A DNA stretch of 64,000 bases, taken from NCBI GenBank assembly GCA_012932295.1, contig JAAONU010000020.1, positions 702,378 through 766,377 of the forward strand, written 5' to 3'. A program made the position numbers and the translations under genes. Under the pieces are notes generated by a model. It saw only the letters and a program-made list of their open reading frames with translations, was not told the DNA's origin and made no database searches. This document shows, piece by piece, positions 12,328-22,899 of this stretch (position 1 is its first letter; the number at the start of each line of letters is the position of its first letter). Origin of the DNA: Cyclina sinensis. Taxonomy: Eukaryota > Mollusca > Bivalvia > Venerida > Veneridae.

Positions 12328-12346
12328 ACCTTGGAAAACTAAGGAT

Positions 12347-13345
12347 AGAAGTCTGATCAACTATTGTTAGTTGCAGACGAACTATCACGCGTCAAAGTCT
12401 GTTCAACTCTTGGTAGTTGTAACTATTCTGTATATTCATAAGCTCCCACTTATAAAATTATGCTGTGTATAGAGCCAAGGACAACAGTCTGAACAACTAT
12501 TGTTAGTTGCAGACTATAACGCTAACTTAAAATATTTCACAGTCTGACCAACTATTGTTAGTTGCAGACTATAACGCTAATTTAAAATATTTCACAGTCT
12601 GACCAACTATTGTTAGTTGCAGACTATAACGCTAACTTAAAATATTTCACAGTCTGACCAACTATTGTTAGTTGCAGACTATAACGCTAACTTAAAATAT
12701 TACAAAGTCTGACCAACTATTGTTAGTTGCAGACTAAATCGAGAACTTAAAATATAGCAAAGTCTGACCAACTCTTGATAGTTGCAGACTAAAACGTGAA
12801 CTTAAAATATTTCACAGTCTGACCAACTATTGTTAGTTGCAGACTATAACGCTAACTTAAAATATTTCACAGTCTAACCAACTATTGTTAGTTGCAGACT
12901 ATAACGCTAACTTAAAATATTTCACAGTCTGACCAACTATTGTTAGTTGCAGACTAAAACGCTAACTTAAAATATTACAAAGTCTGACCAACTATTGTTA
13001 GTTGCAGACTAAATCGCGAACTTAAAATATAGCAAAGTCTGACCAACTCTTGATAGTTGCAGACTAAAACGTGAACTTAAAATATTTCAAAGTCTGACCA
13101 ACTCTTGTTAGTAACAGACTAAATCGCGAACTTAAAATATAGCAAAGTCTGACCAACTATTGTTAGTTGCAGACTAAAACGCTAACTTAAAATATTACAA
13201 AGTCTGACCAACTATTGTTAGTTGCAGACTAAATCGCGAACTTAAAATATAGCAAAGTCTGACCAACTCTTGATAGTTGCAGACTAAAACGCGAACTTAA
13301 AATATTTCAAAGTCTGATCACCTATTGTTAGTTGCAGACTATTTG
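12347..13345. repeat. 55-bp satellite, inverted repeat in each unit
   Basis: About 16 regular 55-bp units (12485-13345) are preceded by two diverged ones at 12347-12420. Each unit holds AGTCTGACCAACTATTGTTA followed by GTTGCAGACT, so AGTCTG/CAGACT and AACTA/TAGTT can pair as a hairpin. The linker (GCTAACTTAAAATATT) varies. Three variant linkers (TTTCAC, ATTACAA, ATAGCAA) occur in runs, and the order ATTACAA unit, ATAGCAA unit, TTTCA unit recurs near 12700, 12975 and 13195, showing higher-order amplification. Confidence 0.93.
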
Positions 13346-13553
13346 TATGCTTAGCTTAAAATTAAAAATCAATCTATGCACAATGTAACATAAACACAAC
13401 TGGCTGAAAAAGAATGAACGACAGTGAAAAGGGAGAGAGAGAAGAAAACAAATAGCGGATACACTTATAAAAACAACGCTATAGAATTGCCTGACAAATT
13501 ACAAAAACAAAACGAATTTATATTAGCTCTTTATTACATTTACAATACAAACA

Positions 13554-14255
13554 TTACTTTAAGGAAGCTATTAAACATCTAATGGAATAAAAGTAAACTC
13601 TGTTCCCCTCATCATTCAGATGAACTAGGTCATGTATATAATGTCTGCTCAAGCTGACCCGGATGAGGATAGTTCCTACTTCCGGGTCATCATGCAGCTT
13701 TTTATTAACAATCTGTCGCTGGCAGTCAAACACAGGCTTTGTTAACATCAAGTCCTTTATAAATCTCCCACGGGGACATATGGTGGTACAAAATGTTCTA
13801 CTAAACGCCACTGTTAACCAATCTGTCATTTAACTCCACCAACTGGTGGTAAATCTTTAAATGGTTTGACCTGGAATTGATATCATTTCCTCCTAGCGTC
13901 ACTATCACAAATTTCGGTTGAAAAGTCATCATCTCGGCAAAGAGATCCTCAGGATACCTATCTACCTTCATTCCTCCACGACCGAAAAACCTCACCTCAT
14001 GTGGCATCTGAAAAGATAAGAAAACAACAACAATTAAAAACTTAAAAGAAAAGTACATGTAGATAAGTACATATAGCTATACTAAAATTACACCATGGAA
14101 TTTATTTTCTACCGAAAAACCAGCAATCTACTCACCTTCATATCTCCGCTTGTAAATTCTTCCAACCTCCGTTCCTCCGTTTCAAATGCTGGTACCAGGC
14201 TGTATGCGTTAACATGTGAGTATGACGTTGATTTGAAAGGGAGGCTTGAAATCAT
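13554..14255 (-). pseudogene. SGNH/GDSL-hydrolase-like gene, two exons, +1 shift
   Basis: Exon A (14255-14136) gives 40 codons from ATG and ends at AAG/GTGAGT. Exon B (14007-13554) starts after CTTATCTTTTCAG. The 128-bp intron is phase 0. Exon B holds VRFFGRGGMKV, then FVIVTLGGNDI (SGNH block III, the oxyanion Asn), a CPRG motif and, near the C-terminus, HDLVHLNDEG (block V with the catalytic Asp/His pair). Block I with the nucleophilic Ser is not visible: exon A reaches RRLEEF, which normally follows GDS. So the gene is 5' truncated, lacks an upstream exon here, or is inactive. A +1 shift at about 13807-13812 (TTT) splits exon B; dropping a single T would restore continuity. Family members hydrolyse esters or acetyl groups, and some mollusc copies ride in retroelements (Ngaro/DIRS type), but no recombinase or transcriptase is seen nearby. 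Substrate unknown. Confidence 0.65.
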
Positions 14256-14280
14256 TGCCAAGGGAATGTAATCTTACAAT

Positions 14281-14502
14281 ATGAAATTATCTTTCTTGAA
14301 ACAAAATATGTACGGAGGAGAAGGAATGTCTCCAGAAAATTTAAATTCTATGTACCTTGCATTCTCCCAAGATATGAAAATGCATTTGACTACTTTTCCA
14401 GAACTTTCATGCATTATTAAGTGAAATGACAATAGTCATGATAGTTTTGAAGATATATTTGATATTCATTTATCTTTTGAACGGCTTAAGAAAAACATGT
14501 AA
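14281..14502 (+). CDS. Candidate first exon(s) of unknown gene
   Basis: Starting 25 bp from the SGNH ATG on the other strand, a plus frame reads 47 codons (beginning MKLSFLKQ, ending LSCIIK). It meets one TGA at 14422-14424, then continues in the same frame for 25 coding-looking codons (including HDSFEDIF) to TAA at 14500-14502. A GTGAAA donor is possible at 14421, giving phase 2, which does not match the phase needed by the next exon at 14601, so the join is unresolved. No domain recognised. It is listed separately from the better-supported exons. Confidence 0.35.
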
Positions 14503-14600
14503 TGCATTGATTTTTAAGTGGTATTAACTTCATGGGTTATAAAAGAATATATGAAAAGGGAAGATAACGGTATATAGTGGGACTTTTTTAAAGTGTACAG

Positions 14601-14874
14601 TTGCAGCAGTAAGAAAACTGATCGAACTGCATTTACTGGATGCAAGAAATCCTGCGCTGTGCACAGCAGCATGTGAAGAATATGCTCCGCAACAACTCCG
14701 TAAAGAAGAAAAAGAAAACTATTGCAGTAAAAAAATGAAATTGGAGGAATGTGATTTGACTGACAAAGTATTATGAGATTAAACACAACAGAATAAGTGT
14801 GTCAGATCTAACTCATATTGTACAGGCAATAGGGAAGAGTCAAAAGTCTGCTTTTGATAAGTACGTTACAGAAA
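14601..14874 (+). CDS. Unknown gene, candidate exon 2 (with +1 shift)
   Basis: This exon follows GTGTACAG and ends GAAA/GTAAAT (phase 1). The frame is rich in Lys, Glu and Cys (ELHLLDARNPALC, then KKMKLEECDLTDK). After a single +1 shift in the TT at about 14772 it continues as YEIKHNRISVSD and ends AFDKYVTE. The end phase (one base, A) fits the start of the exon at 15265 (two bases, GC). No domain recognised. The minus-strand 90-codon frame here is the shadow of this exon. Confidence 0.45.
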
Positions 14875-15264
14875 GTAAATACAGATGAGACATATATGTC
14901 AAATATACACCTGAACAGTGAAATAAGTTTACAACCTCCGATTATTCTCTCCTTTTTTCTTTCAAGTTGTGGTCTGGAACATGACACTTAGTCCGAAAAG
15001 TGTTTGGGAACTATTTTAAAAAAAATAACATTTGGCCATTCTCTCTGATTCCAAGTTTATTGGAACCTTTTTTTACTGTTAAAAGGTAACATAACTCTTA
15101 CATCAAACTTCTTCTTCTCTATTTCCGGGCATGTAGCGCTGTCATACAGTCATCGCTCCTTTCCTTTGTCCTGTGTCCACTGAACTATTACAAGTTCCAT
15201 ACTGGAAATGTGTAGTTCTCTAGCCTGTAAGCGTAAATAGTTAATATTTTATTTCAATTAAAAG

Positions 15265-15380
15265 GCAGCGTACATGACATCTTTGAAGCAGACATATTAG
15301 ATGACTGCAGGAAAACAAGCCTGAACGAGGAAATTCAACACTGGAGAGTAATGGTTAGGAATTCAAAATTACTTAGAAAA
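15265..15380 (+). CDS. Unknown gene, candidate exon 3
   Basis: This is a clean 116-nt exon: an AAAAG acceptor, two phase bases, 38 codons without interruption (SVHDIFEADILDD ... WRVMVRNSKLLRK) and a strong AAAA/GTAAGT donor in phase 0. Base composition is richer in GC than its flanks. The pyrimidine tract before the acceptor is weak (TTTTATTTCAATTAAAAG). Function unknown. Confidence 0.55.
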
Positions 15381-15646
15381 GTAAGTAGTAAGCACGGAGG
15401 GAGTAATTTTTACTATTTCTAATTATTGCTTTTACGGTTTAAAGTTTATTTATGTTAAAGAATATATAAAGAAAAAGATAGTACATCATACATGTTATTT
15501 AATTTAACAAGGTTTTTTTATCCGGCTTCATTTAAATAGCCTGGGGTAATATCAAAATTTAACGTAAAGTGCATTTTAAATATCTTTTCTACAAATCTGT
15601 ATAAAGCACCACAAGAGGTAACTTTAATATCACTATGTTCATATAG

Positions 15647-15818
15647 CCTATGGAAGACAGCGCAGTTACAGACCTGAAGGGCAGATTACTTGACAGTGAA
15701 CTTTTTACCTTCGCAGCATAATGAAGATCCAACAGAAAACTGTATTTTCAAAATGGAAAGCAAAAACTTGACCCCGTTTTTGTTTCTCCAGAGGACAAAT
15801 AAGTATTATGATATAAAG
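15647..15818 (+). CDS. Unknown gene, candidate exon 4 (with +1 shift)
   Basis: The exon starts after TTCATATAG in phase 0, which fits the phase-0 end of the exon at 15380, with PMEDSAVTDLKGRLLDSELF. A +1 shift occurs at about 15718-15723 (GCATAATG). It resumes as NEDPTENCIFKMESKNL and TPFLFLQRTNKYYDIK, then a GTAAGA donor in phase 0. The exon length (172 nt) is one base over a multiple of three, as expected from a single inserted base. No domain recognised. Confidence 0.55.
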
Positions 15819-16127
15819 GTAAGACAGAAAAAGAGAAGGAATTTTAGGTTGTCTTTACAATTATAACACCACTGACAATATTTTACAAAATTGGAAAAAT
15901 ACAGCGGACATTTCGTAAATGACACATACGTAATTTATGAACATTTTGAAATATGAGACATGATTAAGTAAATTAAAGCGTCAGCTTTACGGTAACTGTA
16001 TTACGTATATAACGTTATTAACTTTTCATTGAAATGATAAAGTTCATGTATTCCTTGAAATTCATTTCTATGTCACTCACATGAAACTTCAGTGTGTGTG
16101 CATTATCAAATATGCTATTATTTTCAG

Positions 16128-16181
16128 AACAAGCCAAAAGCCGAAATAATCTGTATTATACAGAATGCAATAATAGATTGA
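16128..16181 (+). CDS. Unknown gene, candidate last exon
   Basis: After a strong acceptor (TATTATTTTCAG) the phase-0 frame reads 17 codons (NKPKAEIICIIQNAIID) to TGA. It follows the phase-0 donor at 15818. It is short, so the support is the acceptor plus the matching phase. A polyadenylation signal was not pinned down. Confidence 0.4.
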   Translation, partial: NKPKAEIICIIQNAIID

Positions 16182-19100
16182 AGTGGAATCCCTGGGAGTT
16201 ATAGGGGAGAGTGACATTTTACGATTCGAGTGCAAATATATAAAGAAATGGACCAAAATAGTTGTATTGTCATTTTACAAAAGAACAATAGAAACAACTG
16301 AAATGTTTCAGAAAAAGAACATTAATGTTTAACAAGGAAATAACATGTGATAGAAATCACCAGCAGTTCAATTGACAAATAAGATATGTGTGTCTTTTTC
16401 TTTTTTTCCATTTTTCTATTAAATACCAAAGACAATTGTCCCCGAAAAAAGACGTTCAAATCTTTTTACAAAATATCAGTGGAAAAAGTGTGCCCAATCC
16501 ATAGGACTTACCGACTTTAAAAGCGTTCGTTTCCGCTCATAACGGGAGGAAGCACGGCAAAAGGTTTTTGTCTTATATTTTATGATTCGCTTGCCTTTCT
16601 CCTATAAAAAATAAATGGTATTTTAGCAGCCACAAATCTTTAATATTTTTCAAGTTGCAAATGAACGATCAATGGAAGCATACAATTATATCATTTAAAT
16701 ATCTTGAATCAGATCTGTCAGGCAGTTGCTCTATATCAGGATATTGCGCTATCAAAGGGAGGCTACTAGTACAGAAACAATGTCGCCTCTACGCTTACGT
16801 AAAATTTACGAATTAAGGGTCATGCTGACTATTAATTCGAATTTGTGTCCTTTTCAACCAAACCGTTGATTCCAAAGATTGAAGACCAAATATTTCTGGT
16901 AAAATTGTTTTCTAAATTTTCTGTATGCGATATTTCGGACTGTACATTAAATTATCCTTTGTGTATGTATCATAATATCCACATTTATATACAAAGTAAT
17001 TACTAATTCCACTTTAAACTAGAACTTGCGTGTAATGCGTGTTTTTTTCAACGCCAAAATGTCTCAAAAACCAAAGCAAGTAAAAAAAGATATATACCAT
17101 CCTGCGACTTTGAGTTTAATGACCTAAAATCTCGTGCCTTTATACATTGTTACATCAGTAAGGCAAGTGAAGCATATCAAATCATGCTTTTGTGCTATAA
17201 TAAAACAAACACCTGATATCAGTGAAATGCCTTATAAAGCAGACCTTCTGACGTGTTAATACAACATTATGCCCAACGGAAGCACCCGCATAAAATTTAC
17301 CTTTACTGGCACTCAGCATATTCATCAATGAGGTTATTTAACGGATAGAATGGAATTTTACAGAATTTCCACTTACCTTAGTTATTTGTACAAACTTCAA
17401 AATAAGGACATGAAATAGAACTTACGTTATATGAAAATGAAATCGGCTTTTTAATCCAAAAAAATCACATGAATCCATAAATAAGGTCAGTTAAAGACAG
17501 CATTAACAAAATGTTGAATGTGTAAATCATATTAAAGAATGACGTAACCGGTTCTGCTATATGTCACAGCTGACTTATCACGATACATACATTCTTGAGC
17601 ATTAAATACAAAACATCCATCCAACAGGCAAGGTGATGAGAGCGAATTTATTTTTTTTGTCAGCGGATATAAAACTTGCGCCCGGCTCGGATTGCAACAG
17701 GCTAGTGCGGAGGAAACCAGCATTTATTCACCCGATTCAGTAAACGAAAGTCAAAAACGTGTAAATTTGGAATTCAGTGTCGATGGGCATGACATGTTTT
17801 TATGAACTATAGAGGTCACAGTATGTGAAAAAGGTTAAAAAATATAAAAGTTTCTCTTCTACATCCAAGCGTCTGTGACTTATGTATAGCTGTTAAGTCA
17901 CACGATAACGCAAACACCTTTCCAGTGTCAATCGTTTTTATTCATCTTTTTTTTTTTTGTCAAGCTTTCACCTAAGGTCATAACAATCAGTGTTTATTGC
18001 ATATTAAATAAGTATTATCAATATAAAGGACATTGCAGTGAAGATAAAATTAAAATTACCTGAAATATACATGAGACGACAGCTATATCAATAGGTTTAA
18101 AGTTACAGACTAACATGTTTAAGAACGATAGTCATTCCATTTGAAAAACGCAATTAAAATTTCATTAGAAGCATGCCATAATATTCATATTCACGTTCTG
18201 AAAGTAAGCGATAAATAAATCTTATAATACTCCCCCCATCTATTTACGAACATCACACATTTATTAATCAAAGAACGCCTACAGGTTATTAAATCCAATC
18301 GAAATTGTGTTTACACGGGTGTCAGGTTAAACAGATTGTGCTTTCCTTGATTGAAATATGACATGCTTATAATATAAAGTTATTTGTTCTTATTTTCTTT
18401 TGTTGTTGTCCTCTGTAGATGTAGACCGGAATTTTTTGTTTTGTATTTTGTAATTTGCTCATGTTTATGCAAATGCATATTGAGTATTTTTAATAAAGAA
18501 TCATGAACCATTTTGTTAAGAAAAGAACTCAAATGATATCAGATGAAATGAACTAGTTTTATCAATTTATATATTATATGTTCCACCCGAGTAATAATGG
18601 TACCTTTTCTAAAAGTTATTTCTATCGTTCCTTTCGAATGACGTATCATGCATCTGAAGTGAGCACCTGAATTACAAATGTTAAGATTCGGTGTTTGTAA
18701 CAATATGTCTGATGTGGTAAACTGATAAACGGATTTCAGAATAAAGGCTTTGATTCTTTAAATGTCATTTCTTACACCAACTGATAACACCTAACACCTG
18801 TGTTCTTTTCTTTTATTTTCTTTTTGTTTTAGAAAACAGAAAACTATGTTATCTTTTGTCTTATCAAAACCAAATTTTAAGACAATTTCAAGCTTCTGAC
18901 TCGCATAATTTAGCTTAAAAATCATTTCTTGATTTAAGAAATCATAATTATGCGCTCATATACGGCTTCAAAACGGAAGAAGAGGAATTCTAGCTCGTTG
19001 ATAAGCAACGAGCTAACCCTATTCGCTACAGTACCGATTTTATAATGTGAAATAAATTTCTAAAAAAAACATCATCTTTGAAAAAATGTGTCTTTCACGT

Positions 19101-19340
19101 GATGGAAACGATGCGACTTCCGGCGAGAATTTAAATCTGAATGTCAGATCTGTTCTTGAAATGCCTTTAAATATATATGTATACTTATAGGGAATAATCG
19201 TCGAAAGTTTCTTTCCATTTATGTGGTGGAAATCGGAATAACTTAGGATATGGAAATAGAGAAAACAATTTAATTTTCAACTCTTCAATAGTATCCATAT
19301 CAATCCTGTCAAATACAGACAGTACACAAAAAACTACATG
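16182..19340. other. Mostly featureless; short inverted repeat at 18991
   Basis: AT-rich sequence. A 51-codon plus frame at 16661-16816 (opening MNDQWKHTIIS) looks faintly coding but has no recognised motif. TAGCTCGTTG (18991-19000) and CAACGAGCTA (19006-19015) form a perfect 10-bp stem with a 5-nt loop. A zero-length CAG/GTAATT junction on the minus strand at 18057-18062 would suit a recursive splice site but is weak. Confidence 0.4.
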
Positions 19341-19354
19341 TAATTTAAAATTCA

Positions 19355-19563
19355 AGTGGCGGCGTGGCCGAGTGGTTAACGAGTCGGAGTAGTATTCAAA
19401 GGATTGCTAGCCGCACGGGTTCAAACACCGTCAGGGGCAAGCCGTTGTTTCTTTGAGCAAGAAACTTTATACTCATTGCTTCCAGGAACGGATTCGAGAG
19501 TGTGTCTTGTCTATAAGCTAAAAGCTTCCTACACAATCGAACTAAAATAAATTTGGTATAAAC
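19355..19563 (+). mobile_element. tRNA-derived SINE with 14-bp target duplication
   Basis: The 5' part resembles a Ser/Leu-type tRNA: an A-box-like GTGGCCGAGTGGTTAAC (about 19364-19380) and a B-box-like GGGTTCAAACACC (about 19418-19430), the internal RNA polymerase III promoter. A tRNA-unrelated body follows (TTTGAGCAAGAAACTTTATA and CTCATTGCTTCC) with an A/T-rich tail. It is flanked by TAATTTAAAATTCA (19341-19354) and TAATTTAAAATTTA (19564-19577), a 14-bp target duplication with one difference, so both ends are defined and the copy is nearly full length. SINEs are moved by LINE-encoded reverse transcriptase. The body resembles the conserved cores of widespread animal SINE superfamilies; I do not assign a name. 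Confidence 0.88.
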
Positions 19564-19577
19564 TAATTTAAAATTTA

Positions 19578-21469
19578 TTTAGTTGCCTTTTTATGTACAT
19601 TGTATCATATAGGTAATTTGCAGGGTACAGCAAATCTTCATTCTCGTTCTTCTTAGATAGCTTAAAGACAATGAAGTGAAGCGAAACACTGATGTCGTAA
19701 TTTTCGTTGTACATATAATTGAGCTACACGGGACATCTAATTTTCGATAGCGTCCTTTTTAGGGCTTTCGGGAAAAAAAATACCCCGTCCTCGGACAGTT
19801 AAAAAAATGCAACTACTAATGCTAAATTATATGATACTTATTTTCATACGCAGCGCCAATAAACGTGCCACTTAAACTTCCAATAAATGTCTTTCGGGCC
19901 CCTCAAAGAAATACGTTTCATGTACCTCTATTTCAGACTAATCGACACACAGTATCATTATCACTGGGTTTAAATTTATGAAACGCGGAAGGTATATTCT
20001 GTTGTATTAATTTCGTTGATCTAGCAAAAGTAACTCCACACGTAGTCATGAAAAGAAGAAAATCTAGCAATGGTACATCGGGGAAATGTGGAGAGTGCAA
20101 ACAGAAAATGTTGACCACTATGTCCTTTTAACTATACCAAATTACCGCAGTCAACAAGTTGTATCATTAAATAATTAATTCGCCTCTTACACAACCTGAA
20201 TACAAATCTAAGGGAAACAACTCGTTTGCATTTCATTTGTGATGATTTCTGTTAACGTCCTTAATATTGCTAAAACGCAAAACTGCATAACTGCATAACA
20301 AATTATGCCAACCATTCGCATTGCGTCATTCACTACCTTCGACTTATTGCTGGTCTTTTGTTTTGGATTTACATCCAAAGGCTGTTTAATAACCTATGGC
20401 CATAGCTTTATCAATACATATACAATGACAAAGATCAACCATATTAAAATTATCAAATGACATATATCACTGTTGTTGCATAAATAAATTCATGCTAGAA
20501 ATTAGAAATGGCTGTGTTTCTTGAAACAGAACAATAATCTAATGATAATTATCACTTTTGACACGAAGACAATTTGTGAATTTATGTGCAGTCGGAACCG
20601 GCTGTCGTATGAACAAAGCCACATGCAGAGTTTGGCTAATTTTTTTCTGAGATAATACACGTTACTGAATGCACCCCATTCTTGCCACACCTGTTACTTC
20701 TCAATGCTCACTGTTTTCATGCAACCTCGTTTTAAAGTCTCATCCGAAAGGCCTTTAATAATGTTGAGGAGCGGAGGTCAAAATTGCATTCGGATGGATT
20801 GGCATGGGTTCAGCAGCGACATCACAACACGTTGATAACGCTGAATTCATTATTGTTATAAGACAGTTCCAAAGTATTCCTTTGTCAACGAAAGGTAGTT
20901 TGAAACCCCTTCAGTAACAATTTTAACTTCATTTCAACTCGTAGCTTTTCATGTATGCTAGTCTGGGGACAACATTCTGTCAGACAGACTTTAACAGAGC
21001 TACCTACTCCACATCTCTGCAAAAAATATCTCGAATATTTTAACTCATATATTTGCTCAAATAATTTGACGGGTAGACAGGCTTTTACATAGAAAGGACT
21101 TTCCATTATAATATTTGTTGAGAGACATCGGACATTAATCAAGTCGTCATATATCTGTCTAAAATATGCATTTTTACCTATTACACAACATATTAAATTC
21201 CTTTATTACAAACCAATCGCCTTAATATGGACCTGCTGACCCCTACTTTGAATTGTCCAGTGTCTAAATCGTCACAAAACTGTATCTTAAATGTAAATCT
21301 TATAATATACGGTGATTAGAATCTAGCATTACTTGTAGTTATCTACTCGAATGTAGTAAAGGAAGTTTTTTTAGAGGCTGTCGTGACAAATTTTGATTAA
21401 AAAAAATCAAGGTGTTATTATGAGGAAACTGGTGAAAGCAACGTTTCTTTTCCTGTTTGATGTTTGAAA
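19578..21469. other. No gene recognised
   Basis: AT-rich. On the minus strand around 20700-20850 two short frames (CCDVAAEPMPIHPNA; LSDETLKRGCMKTV) have coding-like composition but no continuity or splice support, so they are not called. Confidence 0.45.
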
Positions 21470-21765
21470 TGTATTTGTTGCTTCATACGCTTGTCTGAAT
21501 CGTGTTTATTGCTTCAAACAAGCGTTTGAATTTTGATTGCTGCTTCAAACGCTTGTTTGAATTGTGTTTTATGGTTCATACGCTTGTTTGCATTGTGTTT
21601 GTTGCTTTATACGCTTGTTTGAATTGTGTTTGTTGCTTCATAGGCCTGTTTGAATTGTGTTTGGGTGTTGCTTCATACGCTTGTTTGAGTTGTATTAACT
21701 GCTTCATACGATTATTTGAATTATGTTTATTGCTCCATACGCTTGTTTGAAGTGTGTTTGTTGTT
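21470..21765. repeat. 31-bp tandem repeat, about nine copies
   Basis: Units contain GCTTCATACGCTTGTTTGAA followed by TTGTGTTTGTT. Starts are near 21480, 21511, 21542, 21573, 21604, 21635, 21672, 21702 and 21731. The 82-codon frame over it encodes the repeat (LFELC...HTLV) and is not supported as a gene. Confidence 0.88.
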
Positions 21766-22129
21766 GTTGAATTTTGTTCGGTAGACCACCTTTATATGGT
21801 GCTTTTAAAAGGGAATGAATCATATCCTGCGTTTAGACAGACACTACTTTCAATTGTGTAAATGTGCGTCAGACTTCCCATAGCGTCGCATGTTTGTATT
21901 AAAACACAGAATAGTAACAATTTTTATCCCGTGCCAGTATCTTTTTTAAGAATGGTATACTAATGATGGAATTCTGAGACTAGTAGAAACTTGAATGATT
22001 ACAGATTCAATATAAACTAAATGTAAAGAGCAAAAAACAAAGTGTTCACTTCAGTTATTAACATTTTAGATTTTCAGTGAATAATGGAATTATTTTGCTA
22101 CAGTTACTCACATTTTAGATTTTTAGAAG

Positions 22130-22890
22130 GGATTCAATTTTCGAAGAAAAAAGAGGAATAAAGACATCGGTTCCGTCCGTCTGTCCAACCGTCTCTCCGT
22201 CCGTCACACTAAAACATTCATCAAGAGATTTTGAAAAAAAAATGGCACAAATGTTTACCATAATTTACGACCTTTCATACGCAATGCCCAGACCCTATCT
22301 CCAAGGTCAAGGACACACTTGGAGATCAAAGGTCAACATTGTCTGTTGGAGGGTGTATTTCGTGTCCGGTCCATAACTTGTTTTATTCATCCAGGGATTC
22401 TGAAATAACTTGGCACTATTCACCATAATAAGACGACATATCATTCGCAACACTTACCACTTAGGCCAAGGCCACACTAAGAGGTCAAATGTTAACATAG
22501 TCTGTATTTTGCTGTCCAATTTCGCAAGTATTAGAAAGATTTAAGTGAAACTTAAAACATATATATATATATAACAATGAGAGGGAGTGCAGTGCAATAG
22601 AATCACAACTCTGTATAGAATATTTGTCCTTTTTGACGAAAAAAAAGGAAGATGTAGAAATTGGCTCCCTTTGTCTGTCCGTCTATCTGTTACACTTCGT
22701 GTCTGGTCCATTGATCTGCGATCCATCAAGTGATTTAAAAAAAAAAAAAAAAAAAACTTAGCATAAAATGTAATGTTCTTCATAGGCATAATAAGACACC
22801 GTGTCTTGCGCGAATTCCAGACCACTATCTCCAGGGTCAAGGTCATACCATCCAAAAATCGCTACATCCTGCTGATCACCCTTTCTACAA
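22130..22890 (-). repeat. Bivalve-type interspersed repeat, two tandem blocks
   Basis: GTCCGTCTGTCC-type tracts at about 22172-22205 and 22673-22690 are each followed by TCAAGGTCACACT/AAGGTCAAGG motifs. Inner homologous segments start near 22230 (AATGGCACAAATGTTTACCA) and 22405 (ACTTGGCACTATTCACCA). The outer TTCGAAGAAAAA end matches the 7740-8035 copy in reverse. A 19-base poly-A run lies at 22738-22756. Short frames here are translations of the repeat. Confidence 0.7.
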
Positions 22891-22899
22891 AGGTGTGTT

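Noticed and set aside
20700..20850. Two short minus-strand frames with coding-like residues (CCDVAAEPMPIHPNA, LSDETLKRGCMKTV)
   Set aside because: They overlap in different frames, stop within about 30 codons and lack splice signals; possibly a decayed repeat, but not supportable.
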